Assembly: GCF_027587205.1 (NCBI RefSeq)
Contig: NZ_JAPDOD010000048.1
Coordinates: forward strand, 3,014-67,013
Direction: 5' to 3'
Length of the DNA: 64,000 nt
DNA from: Solirubrobacter ginsenosidimutans
GTDB taxonomy: Bacteria; Actinomycetota; Thermoleophilia; Solirubrobacterales; Solirubrobacteraceae
Shown one piece after another: positions 39,735 through 47,466 of the stretch. The position numbers and the translations under genes were made by a program. Numbering within the stretch: position 1 is the stretch's first letter; every line of letters begins with the position of its first letter. Below the pieces are notes generated by a model, which saw only the letters and a program-made list of their open reading frames with translations, had not been told where the DNA came from and did no database searches.

Positions 39735-41119
39735 AGCGTGATCGACGGGCCGGCGGCGTCGCCGAAGACGACGCGGTAGGTACCGGGTTCAGTCGCCGTG
39801 TAGCGGTAGGCGCCGTGGCGGAGCTTGACGGCGGCGACGTCGGTCCAGCGCCCGTCGACGCGCTGCTGCACGAGGCCGCGCGACCCACCGCCGACGACGG
39901 TGCCTCGCAGCACGCCGGCCGCCGCGGGCCACTGGAAGGCGAACGAGCGCGGCGGGATCGTCGCCCCGCCCGAGCCGTCGGTACTCGGCGCGCCGTCATC
40001 GGGCGCCTTCTCGGCGCTGATCGCCGTGAAGTACGCCCACGTGTCGAACAGGCCGAACTTCGTGCGCAGCGTCGCGCCGTCGGTCGGCGTGGTGCCCTTC
40101 GAGCCGACGACCTCGGCGGTCATGATCCGCGGCGACGCGCCGCGCTTGGTCACACGGATGCCCTTGAACGTGCCCTGCACGAGACGGCCGAGCTTGCGCG
40201 CCGCCTGGCGCATCGTCAGCTTCGTCGTCCAGCGGTGGCGTGGCGAGACGCCGTCGTACTCGTCGTCGACGGACTTCAGCCAGGGCTTGGGCTCGTTGCC
40301 GAGGGTCGTGTTCTCGACGTCCTCGGTCTTGCCGCCGGAGGTCGAGAAGAAGTAGGTGACGACCGGTTGGCCGTTGTAGGTCACGATCTGGCCGCGGGTC
40401 GCCGCGACGGCCGCGTTGGTCGCGGCGGTCTCGATCCCGACGCCCTTGTAGACCTGCGAGCGGGTGTCGGCGTAGTGGTCGAAGTCGGCGCTCTTGGCGG
40501 TCGTGATCGCGTAGGTGCGGGCGGCGATCGCCTGCGCCTTCAGCGCCTCCGCCGGCCACGAGGCGGGCGATTCGGCCGGGACGACGCCCTGCAGGTAGTC
40601 GTCCAGGCCCACCGAGTTGATGACCGAGAGCCCCTTCAGGACCGTGGGCGCGAACTCGAGCACGCCGCGGTAGCTGCCGACGCCGCTGAGCGCGATCACA
40701 TCGCCGCCCACCTGCAGCGGCGCCGTGAACGTCGCGAGCCGCTTGCCGTTCGCGCTGAGGTCGACCTGGGTCAGCCCGCGCCGCTTGACGGTATAGGTCT
40801 GCGTCGGATCGAGCTTGCGCGAGCCCGCCTGCTTGGCGCCCGAGATCCGCAGCGACGTGCTGTCGGCGACCAGCTGGATGCGGACCTTGCGGTTCGGGTC
40901 GGTCGTCCCGAGCGCGGTGCCCGAGTAGTAGTGGGCGAGGATCTGCGCGGCGTTCGATCCGTGCTCGGCGTAGCCCATCGCGCCGTACTGGCTCATCCCG
41001 ACGCCATGGCCGAAGCCGGCGCCACGGATCGTGAACGTCGTCTTGGGTTTGGCGAGCGCGGCAGGCGCGGTAAGCGCAAGGAACAGCGCGGCCGCGATGA
41101 GAGACAGAGTGCGAGTCAT
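39731..41119 (-). CDS. Secreted SpoIID/LytB-domain protein (putative peptidoglycan lytic enzyme)
   Basis: 462 aa from ATG 41119 (ATG 41143, eight residues longer, is the alternative but lies upstream of the predicted transcription start). Signal peptide ends ALA. The motif GHGVGMSQYGAMGYAEHG is at the mature N-terminus, while the SpoIID core (VGLDDYLQGVVPAESPASWPAEALKAQAIAARTYA, with catalytic Glu in AES) comes after it at about 180-230. Bacillus SpoIID has the GHGVGMSQ motif near the end. A C-terminal beta domain follows. Probably cleaves or remodels peptidoglycan; no sporulation genes are present here. Confidence 0.85.
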   Translation of the reverse strand: MTRTLSLIAAALFLALTAPAALAKPKTTFTIRGAGFGHGVGMSQYGAMGYAEHGSNAAQILAHYYSGTALGTTDPNRKVRIQLVADSTSLRISGAKQAGSRKLDPTQTYTVKRRGLTQVDLSANGKRLATFTAPLQVGGDVIALSGVGSYRGVLEFAPTVLKGLSVINSVGLDDYLQGVVPAESPASWPAEALKAQAIAARTYAITTAKSADFDHYADTRSQVYKGVGIETAATNAAVAATRGQIVTYNGQPVVTYFFSTSGGKTEDVENTTLGNEPKPWLKSVDDEYDGVSPRHRWTTKLTMRQAARKLGRLVQGTFKGIRVTKRGASPRIMTAEVVGSKGTTPTDGATLRTKFGLFDTWAYFTAISAEKAPDDGAPSTDGSGGATIPPRSFAFQWPAAAGVLRGTVVGGGSRGLVQQRVDGRWTDVAAVKLRHGAYRYTATEPGTYRVVFGDAAGPSITL

Positions 41120-41144
41120 AGGATCAGCGGCACGGCGTGGCATC

Positions 41145-41151
41145 TAAGTTA
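41145..41151. promoter_or_regulatory. Symmetric bidirectional -10 heptamer TAAGTTA
   Basis: TAAGTT reads rightward (41145-41150) and TAACTT leftward (41151-41146), so one AT-rich heptamer in a GC-rich gap can serve both strands. It would give about a 28-nt leader with an RBS for the rightward gene and about 20 nt for the leftward one. Confidence 0.55.
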
Positions 41152-41185
41152 GCCGGACACACCTGCTGTGGAGGAGTTGCGGACA

Positions 41186-42832
41186 TTGAGTTCTCGCAAG
41201 GCGTCTGACCTGTTCGTGGAGTGCCTCGAGGTCGAGGGCGTCAAGTACGTGTTCGGCATCCCGGGCGAAGAGACCCTTGACCTGAATGAGTCCCTGCAGG
41301 ATTCGTCGATCGATTTCATTCCCGTGCGCCACGAGCAGGGCGGCGCCTACATGGCCGACATGTACGGGCGCCTCACCGGTCGCGCGGGGGTCTGCCTCGG
41401 CACGCTGGGGCCGGGCGCGACGAACCTGATCACCGCCGTCGCCGACGCGTTCCTGGACCGCTCGCCGCTCGTCGCCCTGACTGGGCAGGCGGATCTGCAG
41501 CGGATGCACAAGGAGTCGCACCAGTACATCGACGTCGTCTCGATGTTCAAGCCGGTGACGAAGTGGAACACGCGCCTGAACGCCGCGGGCGTGATCCCGG
41601 AGGTCGTCCGCAAGGCGTTCAAGGTGGCCCAGGAGCCCAAACCCGGCCCGACCCACATCGAGCTGCCCGAGGACGTCATGGGCGACCAGATCGACGCCGA
41701 GCCGCTCCCCGCGGGCGCCGGGCGCCGGCGGCTGGAGCCCAGCGCGGCCGACCTGCTGGGCGCCGCGGAGCTGATCGGCAATGCGATCTACCCGATCATC
41801 CTGGCCGGCAACGGCGTCTCGCGAGCGGGTGCGGCGCCGGCGCTGCGCGAGCTGGTGCGGGCGACCGGGATCGGCGTGGCCGAGACGTTCATGGGCAAGG
41901 GCGCGCTCGATTTCGAGGACCCGCACGCGCTCGGCACCGTCGGCCTGCAGTCACGCGACTACGCGCTGGCGGGGTTCGAGGACGCCGACGTCGTCATCAC
42001 CATCGGCTACGACCTCGTCGAGCACGCGCCGTCGAACTGGAACCCGAAGCGCGACAAGAAGATCATCTGCATCGACAGCGTCCCGAGCGAGGTCGACGCG
42101 AACTTCGTCACCGAGATCGACCTCGTCGGCGACCTCTACCACATCCTCAGCCGGCTGGCCGAGGAGCTGCGGCACTCGCCCCGCACGGTCGTCCGCTCGC
42201 GGCTGGACGACATCGTGCTCGGCCGCTTCGAGGCCGCCAAGGACGACGACGCGTTCCCGATGCAGCCGCCGCGGGCGCTGTGGGAGATCCGCCAGGCGCT
42301 CGGGCGCCACGACATGCTGATCTCCGACGTCGGGCTGCACAAGCTGTGGATCGCGCGGATGTTCCCCGCCCACGAGCCGAACACGGTCCTGATCGCCAAC
42401 GGCCTGGCGGGGATGGGGATCGCGCTGCCGACGGCGATCGCGGCCAAGCTCGTCCATCCCGGCCGGCGCGTGGTGACCGTCAACGGCGACGGCGGCTTCC
42501 TCATGAACGTCCAAGAGCTCGAGACGGCGGTCCGGCTCAAGACGCCGATCGTCAACGTCATCTGGGAGAACTCCCAATTCGGCTCGATCGTTTGGAAGCA
42601 GGACAAGAAGTTCGGCCGCCATTTCGGGACAGACTTCACCAACCCAGATTTCGTCAAGCTCGCAGACGCCTTCGGCATGCCGGCCTGGCGCTGTGATTCC
42701 GTGGAGGACTTCGGTTCACGCCTGCGGCACGCACTGTCGCTCGAGCTCCCCAGCCTGATCGTGGTCCCCATCGACTATTCACTTGACGTGTCCATCTCGG
42801 AGGAGCTCGGAACGGAGACGGTGGCGGCATGA
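41186..42832 (+). CDS. IlvB-like ThDP-dependent enzyme, probable 2-oxoglutarate decarboxylase
   Basis: 548 aa from TTG 41186, which has GGAGGAG at 41170-41176; a GTG at 41168 is in frame but overlaps that RBS. ThDP-enzyme features: VFGIPGEETLDL, catalytic Glu in VRHEQGGAYMADMYGR, GTLGPGATNL, and the diphosphate motif GDGGFLMNVQELETAV. By name this is an acetolactate-synthase large-subunit homologue. However, no ilvN or ilvC is near and the gene is coupled (ATGA) to succinate-semialdehyde dehydrogenase, as in the cyanobacterial 2-oxoglutarate decarboxylase/SSADH operon. KESHQYIDVVSMFKPVTKWN fits that subgroup as I recall it. Acetolactate synthase (AlsS) remains the alternative. Confidence 0.75.
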   Translation: MSSRKASDLFVECLEVEGVKYVFGIPGEETLDLNESLQDSSIDFIPVRHEQGGAYMADMYGRLTGRAGVCLGTLGPGATNLITAVADAFLDRSPLVALTGQADLQRMHKESHQYIDVVSMFKPVTKWNTRLNAAGVIPEVVRKAFKVAQEPKPGPTHIELPEDVMGDQIDAEPLPAGAGRRRLEPSAADLLGAAELIGNAIYPIILAGNGVSRAGAAPALRELVRATGIGVAETFMGKGALDFEDPHALGTVGLQSRDYALAGFEDADVVITIGYDLVEHAPSNWNPKRDKKIICIDSVPSEVDANFVTEIDLVGDLYHILSRLAEELRHSPRTVVRSRLDDIVLGRFEAAKDDDAFPMQPPRALWEIRQALGRHDMLISDVGLHKLWIARMFPAHEPNTVLIANGLAGMGIALPTAIAAKLVHPGRRVVTVNGDGGFLMNVQELETAVRLKTPIVNVIWENSQFGSIVWKQDKKFGRHFGTDFTNPDFVKLADAFGMPAWRCDSVEDFGSRLRHALSLELPSLIVVPIDYSLDVSISEELGTETVAA

Positions 42833-44292
42833 GCGCAACCCAGGAACGGACCGCGGTCGACGCGGTACCGACGCAGCTGTTCATCGGTGGCGAGTGGATC
42901 GACGCTTCTGGCGGTGCGACGCTTGACGTCGAGGACCCGTCGACCGGCGAGGTCATCGCCTCCGTCGCCGACGCGACCCCGGATGACGCGAAGGCCGCGC
43001 TGGACGCCGCGTGCGCGGTCCAGGAGACGTGGGCGACCCACGCGCCGCGCGAGCGGGGCGAGATCCTGCGCCGCGCGTACGAGTCGATGGTCGCGCGGGC
43101 GGACGAGCTCGCGCTCGTGATGACGCTGGAGATGGGCAAGCCGCTGGCCGAGTCCAAGGCCGAGGTCACCTACGCCGCGGAGTTCCTGCGCTGGTTCTCC
43201 GAGGAGGCGGTCCGCATCGAGGGGCGCTTCGGGACCGCGCCCAACGGCGTCGGGCGGCTGATCACGATGAAGCAGCCCGTCGGCCCGTGTTACGCGATCA
43301 CGCCGTGGAACTTCCCGGCGGCGATGGGCACGCGCAAGATCGGCCCCGCGATCGCCGCGGGGTGCACGATGATCATCAAGCCCGCGCAGCAGACGCCGTT
43401 GAGCATGCTCGCGCTGGTAAAGATCTTCGAGGAGGCGGGGCTGCCGGCGGGCGTGTTGAACGTGTTGACCGCGTCGTCCTCGGCGGAGGTCTCGGCGCCG
43501 ATCATCGGCGACCCGCGCCTGCGCAAGCTGACCTTCACGGGCTCGACCGCGGTCGGCATCAAGCTCGTCGAGCAGTCGGCTCCCGGGCTGCTGCGGACCT
43601 CGATGGAGCTCGGCGGCAACGCGCCGTTCCTCGTCTTCGCCGACGCGGACGTCGACGCCGCCGTCGAGGGCGCGGTCATCGCCAAGATGCGCAACATCGG
43701 CGAGGCCTGCACAGCCGCGAACCGCTTCCACGTGGCTTCGTCGATCGCCGACGAGTTCGCGGAGAAGCTGGCCCGCAAGCTGGGCGAGATGAAGGTCGGC
43801 CGCGGCGTCGAGGACGACGTCAAGGTCGGGCCGCTGATCGACGCCACGCAGCGGGGGAAGGTCGCCGAGCTGGTCGACGACGCCAAGGACAAGGGCGCCT
43901 CGGTGCTGGTCGGCGGGTCCGAGCGCGAGGGCGCGGGCTACTTCTTCGACCCGACGGTGCTCGCCGGCGTCTCCCCGGACGCCCGGCTGCTGAAGGAGGA
44001 GATCTTCGGCCCCGTCGCGCCCGTCATCGGCTTCGACGACGAGGAAGCCGCGATCGCCGCCGCCAACGACACCGAGTACGGCCTCGTCGCCTACCTGTAC
44101 ACGAACGACATCAAGCGGGCGTTCCGCGTCAGCGAGAAGCTCCAGACGGGCATGATCGGGCTCAACCAGGGGCTCGTCTCCAACGCCGCGGCGCCGTTCG
44201 GCGGCGTCAAGGCCTCCGGCTTCGGCCGCGAGGGCGGGCGTGAGGGGATCGACGAGTACCTGGAGATCAAGTACATCGCGATGGCGATGTGA
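42829..44292 (+). CDS. gabD: NAD(P)-dependent succinate-semialdehyde dehydrogenase
   Basis: 487 aa ALDH. Catalytic Glu in LRTSMELGGNAPFLVF and catalytic Cys in GEACTAANRF are intact, in contrast to the ALDH-like protein at 24871-26163. The ITPWNFPAAMGTRKIGPAIAAGC and KQPVGPCYAITPWN blocks and the C-terminal PFGGVKASGFGREGG are SSADH-like. It would oxidise succinic semialdehyde to succinate, completing a TCA bypass with the ThDP enzyme it overlaps. It also overlaps pdxH. Confidence 0.9.
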   Translation: MSATQERTAVDAVPTQLFIGGEWIDASGGATLDVEDPSTGEVIASVADATPDDAKAALDAACAVQETWATHAPRERGEILRRAYESMVARADELALVMTLEMGKPLAESKAEVTYAAEFLRWFSEEAVRIEGRFGTAPNGVGRLITMKQPVGPCYAITPWNFPAAMGTRKIGPAIAAGCTMIIKPAQQTPLSMLALVKIFEEAGLPAGVLNVLTASSSAEVSAPIIGDPRLRKLTFTGSTAVGIKLVEQSAPGLLRTSMELGGNAPFLVFADADVDAAVEGAVIAKMRNIGEACTAANRFHVASSIADEFAEKLARKLGEMKVGRGVEDDVKVGPLIDATQRGKVAELVDDAKDKGASVLVGGSEREGAGYFFDPTVLAGVSPDARLLKEEIFGPVAPVIGFDDEEAAIAAANDTEYGLVAYLYTNDIKRAFRVSEKLQTGMIGLNQGLVSNAAAPFGGVKASGFGREGGREGIDEYLEIKYIAMAM

Positions 44293-44861
44293 GCGAGCCG
44301 CTCGAGCAGTTCCGGCAGTGGTACGAAGGCGCGGTGGCCGCGGGCGTGGTCGAGCCCGAGGCCATGGCGCTCGCGACCGCCGACGCCGGCGGCATGCCGT
44401 CCGTGCGCTTCGTGCTGCTCAAGGGCATCGATGCCCGGGGCGTCGAGTTCTTCACGAACTACGAGTCGCGCAAGGGCCGCGAGCTGATCGCGAACCCGCG
44501 CGCGGCCCTGGCGGTGCTGTGGAAGCCGCTGCACCGCCAAGTGCGGCTCGAGGGCGCGGTCGAGGTGCTGTCGCCGGAGGAGTCCGACGCCTACTTCGTG
44601 ACCCGTTCGCGCGGGTCGCAGCTGGGCGCGTGGGCGTCGGCGCAGTCCGAGGTCATCCCGGACCGGGAGTGGCTCGAGGCGCGGTTGGCCGAGGTCGACG
44701 CGCAGTATCCGGATTCGGTGCCGCGCCCGCCGCACTGGGGCGGCTTCCGGCTCTTGCCCGCGGTGATCGAGTTCTGGGAAGGCCGCGCGAACCGGCTCCA
44801 CGACCGCGAGGCCTTCAGGCGGGTCGAGGGCGAGTGGGTCGCGTCGCGCCTGTCCCCGTGA
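44289..44861 (+). CDS. pdxH: Pyridoxamine 5'-phosphate oxidase
   Basis: 190 aa, GTG start in a GTGA overlap. FMN and substrate motifs: PSVRFVLLKGIDARGVEFFTNYESRKGREL, AALAVLWKPLHRQVRLEGAVE, SRGSQLGAWASAQSEVI and the C-terminal PPHWGGFRLLPAVIEFWEGRANRLHDR. It makes pyridoxal phosphate. Its coupling to SSADH may reflect GABA or PLP-dependent metabolism. The stop codon lies inside a hairpin and at the edge of repeat copy C. Confidence 0.93.
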   Translation: MSEPLEQFRQWYEGAVAAGVVEPEAMALATADAGGMPSVRFVLLKGIDARGVEFFTNYESRKGRELIANPRAALAVLWKPLHRQVRLEGAVEVLSPEESDAYFVTRSRGSQLGAWASAQSEVIPDREWLEARLAEVDAQYPDSVPRPPHWGGFRLLPAVIEFWEGRANRLHDREAFRRVEGEWVASRLSP

Positions 44862-44880
44862 GTGGCGCGTAGCCGCTCAC
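44858..44880 (+). terminator. 9-bp hairpin at the pdxH stop codon
   Basis: GTGAGTGGC (44858-44866) pairs with GCCGCTCAC (44872-44880), one G-U pair, loop GCGTA. The TGA stop is in the first arm. It forms the outer part of repeat copy C. Confidence 0.55.
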
Positions 44881-44936
44881 CGGCGGCGGCGACCGTCGAG
44901 TTTCTCGCGTAGAGCTCGAGAAAGTCGACGCTCGCC
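44859..44936 (+). repeat. Intergenic palindromic repeat, copy C
   Basis: Flank AGTGGCGCGTAGCCGCTC follows the pdxH stop. The stem arms are 44888-44907 and 44917-44936 (CGAGAAAGTCGACGCTCGCC) with a 9-nt loop. Opposite orientation to copies A and B. It lies between two convergent genes. Confidence 0.8.
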
Positions 44937-44938
44937 GG

Positions 44939-45709
44939 CTATGACGTCAGCGCGGCCGGGCCGACACCGCAGCACCCACCGACGATCGCGGCGTTGCCGC
45001 TCCACGAGGATGCGCCGCCCCTCCACGTCTTCGTCGAGGCGTCGTAGACCCGGCCCGCGTTCGGGTAGGCGACGAGCGGCAGGTCGGTCACCGACCGGAT
45101 GCGGGCGAGGAGCTCGTCGACGTGCTCCGGTGCGGTGCAATTCACGCCGACCGCGGCGACCTGCCGTGCGAGGACGGCCTGAACCGCCTCCTCGATCGGT
45201 TCGCCGTGGCCCGTTCGCTCGCCGTCGGAACAGGTGAACGTCACCCAGCAGTCGATGTCCTCGAGCAGCGAGACGATCGCCGCCGCCTCGTCCGCGCGTG
45301 GCTGCGTCTCGATCGCCAGGAAGTCCGGCTCGCCTTCCAACAGCAGGGCCAAGCGGCGCTCGTGCCACCCCGCCGGTACCTCGTAGTCGCCGGTGTACTC
45401 CTGCCCACCCGCCAGCGACGCGCCGTACGGCGCCACCGAGCCGGCCACCAGCACGCCCGCCCGCCGCGCCACCCGCACGCTCTCCGCGAGCAACTCATCC
45501 GGCGCCTGGTAGCTGGCGCTGATCACGATCTCGGCTCCCGCCGCGACGAACGCGCGGTGCGCGGCCAGCACCAGCGACGGCTCGTCGCGCAGGATCCGCG
45601 CCGTCCACAGCGGGTCGTCGAGGTCCGCTCCCAGCTCCTCGAGGGCGGTCGAGAGGCCGCCGTCGAGCTGGACCCGGCGGCCCTCAGCCAGCAGTTGCCG
45701 CAGGTGCAC
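44939..45709 (-). CDS. mmuM: Homocysteine S-methyltransferase family protein
   Basis: 256 aa, GTG start. It opens VQLDGGLSTALEELGADLDDPLW, the family hallmark; zinc ligands are Cys in GVNCTAPEH and the pair in IVGGCCGVGP. The middle block FLAIETQPRADEAAAIVSLL is also conserved. It would transfer a methyl group from S-methylmethionine (or SAM) to homocysteine. The protein ends ten residues after the GGCC motif, somewhat shorter than usual (~300 aa). It overlaps the EamA gene by 26 bp. Confidence 0.87.
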   Translation of the reverse strand: MHLRQLLAEGRRVQLDGGLSTALEELGADLDDPLWTARILRDEPSLVLAAHRAFVAAGAEIVISASYQAPDELLAESVRVARRAGVLVAGSVAPYGASLAGGQEYTGDYEVPAGWHERRLALLLEGEPDFLAIETQPRADEAAAIVSLLEDIDCWVTFTCSDGERTGHGEPIEEAVQAVLARQVAAVGVNCTAPEHVDELLARIRSVTDLPLVAYPNAGRVYDASTKTWRGGASSWSGNAAIVGGCCGVGPAALTS

Positions 45710-46574
45710 GGCGCTTCTTGACGGCGACGGAGAGCACGCCCGCCAGGATGAAGGTCACGCCCAGCAACTGCAACGCGGACGGCTCCTGGCCGAGGAGGAT
45801 CGCGCCGAGGCCGACCGAGGCGATCGGCTGGATCGTGAGGATGATCGACATCAGCGCCGCGGGCAGGCGCGGCAGCGAGAACGTGATCAGCAGCCAGCCG
45901 ACCACCTGTGACGTCAGCGCCAGCGTGATCAGCCAGCCCGCGCTCGGCCACGCGGGGGCGAGATCGTCGGCGCCGATCGCCAGGCCGAACGCGAGGCACA
46001 CGACCGCGGCGACGAAGGACATCTCGAACAGCGCGCCCGCCGGGCGCCGCAGGTCCATCGACCCCTGACGCTGCACGAGCAGGTAGGCCGCGTACGCGAG
46101 GCCGGTGGCGATCCCCAGCAGCGCGCCGCGGGCAGGGTTCGCCCCGTAGGCGCCGTGCTCCAGCGCCCCGGACACGAGCAGCACGCCGCCGCAGACCGGC
46201 GGCAGGGCGATCAGGATGCTGCGCGGGATCGCCTCGCCCAGCACCGCCAGCGCCAGGAACGGCACGACGACGACCTGCAGGTTCCCCAACACGGTCGCCA
46301 GGCCGGCGCCGACGTCGCGGATCGCGTAGTGCCAGACCATGATGTCGACCGCGAAGAGCACGCCCGCGGCCGCCGCGAGCCAGCGCTCGCGCGCCGAACG
46401 CGGCCCGTGGCGGCGGTGCTCGCCCCACGCGAGCGCGCCCAGAATGGGCAGCGCGTAGGCACAGCGCCAGAAGGCGGCCGTCGCGGGGGTGACGTCGGCG
46501 AGGTCGACGAGGATCGCCGAGAACGCGATGACGAGCGCGCCCAGCACCCCGGCGAAGACGGCCCGGTCGCTCAC
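45684..46574 (-). CDS. EamA/DMT-superfamily transporter
   Basis: 296 aa with about ten TM helices in two EamA repeats. The first repeat begins FAGVLGALVIAFSAILVDLADVTPATAAFWRCAYALPIL; the second starts near GALLGIATGLAYAAYLLVQR and ends LQLLGVTFILAGVLSVAVKKRR with a basic tail. The family exports metabolites or amino acids. Coupling to a homocysteine methyltransferase hints at sulphur amino acid or methionine traffic, as in other mmuM neighbourhoods, but this is inference. Confidence 0.85.
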   Translation of the reverse strand: MSDRAVFAGVLGALVIAFSAILVDLADVTPATAAFWRCAYALPILGALAWGEHRRHGPRSARERWLAAAAGVLFAVDIMVWHYAIRDVGAGLATVLGNLQVVVVPFLALAVLGEAIPRSILIALPPVCGGVLLVSGALEHGAYGANPARGALLGIATGLAYAAYLLVQRQGSMDLRRPAGALFEMSFVAAVVCLAFGLAIGADDLAPAWPSAGWLITLALTSQVVGWLLITFSLPRLPAALMSIILTIQPIASVGLGAILLGQEPSALQLLGVTFILAGVLSVAVKKRRAPAATAG

Positions 46575-46638
46575 GCCGGCCGCCCCCGGCCGCTCGAGAC
46601 CCGCGCGCGGGGCCGCGGCCGCGTATCAGCGGGCGCGC

Positions 46639-47433
46639 TCACCCGACGATGCAGGCCGTGCCGACCCGGCGGAAGCCGAGGCGGGCGTAGACGCGGGCGA
46701 TGTCGTCGCTCCCCGCGGAGATGAAGACGGTCTCGACGCCGCGCGCCAGGGCGTCCTCGACCAGCGCGCCGGTCACGGCGCCCCCCAGGCCTTGGCGCCG
46801 CACGGCGGGCAGCGTGGCGACGCCGACGATCTCGCTTACGCCGTCGACGGGCTGGTGCGCGCCGGCCGCGACGGGCCCGTACTCGCTCTCGGCGACGACC
46901 GTCACGGTCAGGCCGCGCCGCATGCGCTCGCGCAGGAAGGCCGAGTCGGCGTCGTCGATCGCCGCGTCGCGTTCACGCACGCCCTCCGGGCCGGGGGCCG
47001 TCCCGGGGGCGCCGAAGCCGACCGCCTGCACCGCCGAGGCCGCAGCGAGCGCGGGATCGTCGGCGTCGAGCACGCGCAGCGTCATCCCGGACGGCGGCTC
47101 GGGCGCCCGCCAGGCAGACCGGTCGAGGACCAGCAGCGGCGCCTCGAGCACCTCGAGCCCGGCCGCGCGAACCGCGTCCAGCAGCGTCGGGGTCGTCTCA
47201 TGCACCCACTCGATGTTCTCGGGCTGGCCGAGCTCGCGCTTGCGCGCCGTCGCGGCCTCGACGTCGGCGATCGTGAACGCGTGCTCGAGGCCCAGCCGCG
47301 GCCGCGCGTAGTACGACCACGAGCCCGTCCCCACGAACACGGAGAACGGGCCGACCTGCTCAACGCGGGCTGCCGAGCGCGGCGCCGCGTCGTAATACCG
47401 TTCCAGCTCAGGTAGCAACTCGCTGCCACACAT
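46639..47433 (-). CDS. GNAT-family N-acetyltransferase
   Basis: 264 aa. The C-terminal half is a GNAT fold: SEIVGVATLPAVRRQGLGGAVTGALVEDALARGVETVFISAG with the acetyl-CoA loop RRQGLGG, then the DDIARVYARLGFRRVG helix-strand. The N-terminal half looks like a second, degenerate GNAT-type or capping domain (FSVFVGTGSWSYYARPRLG). Substrate unknown. It follows fumC by 33 bp on the same strand, with a small hairpin between. Confidence 0.83.
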   Translation of the reverse strand: MCGSELLPELERYYDAAPRSAARVEQVGPFSVFVGTGSWSYYARPRLGLEHAFTIADVEAATARKRELGQPENIEWVHETTPTLLDAVRAAGLEVLEAPLLVLDRSAWRAPEPPSGMTLRVLDADDPALAAASAVQAVGFGAPGTAPGPEGVRERDAAIDDADSAFLRERMRRGLTVTVVAESEYGPVAAGAHQPVDGVSEIVGVATLPAVRRQGLGGAVTGALVEDALARGVETVFISAGSDDIARVYARLGFRRVGTACIVG

Positions 47434-47444
47434 CCGGAATGCCC

Positions 47445-47462
47445 GGACCGCTAGGCCGGTCC
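47445..47462 (-). terminator. Small hairpin between fumC and the GNAT gene
   Basis: GGACCG (47445-47450) and CGGTCC (47457-47462) with loop CTAGGC. Weak, no T-tract. Confidence 0.3.
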
Positions 47463-47466
47463 TTCG

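Noticed and set aside
41186..42832. Plain biosynthetic acetolactate synthase (ilvB)
   Set aside because: No ilvN, ilvC or other branched-chain genes nearby, and the gene is fused translationally to SSADH; kept only as the alternative.
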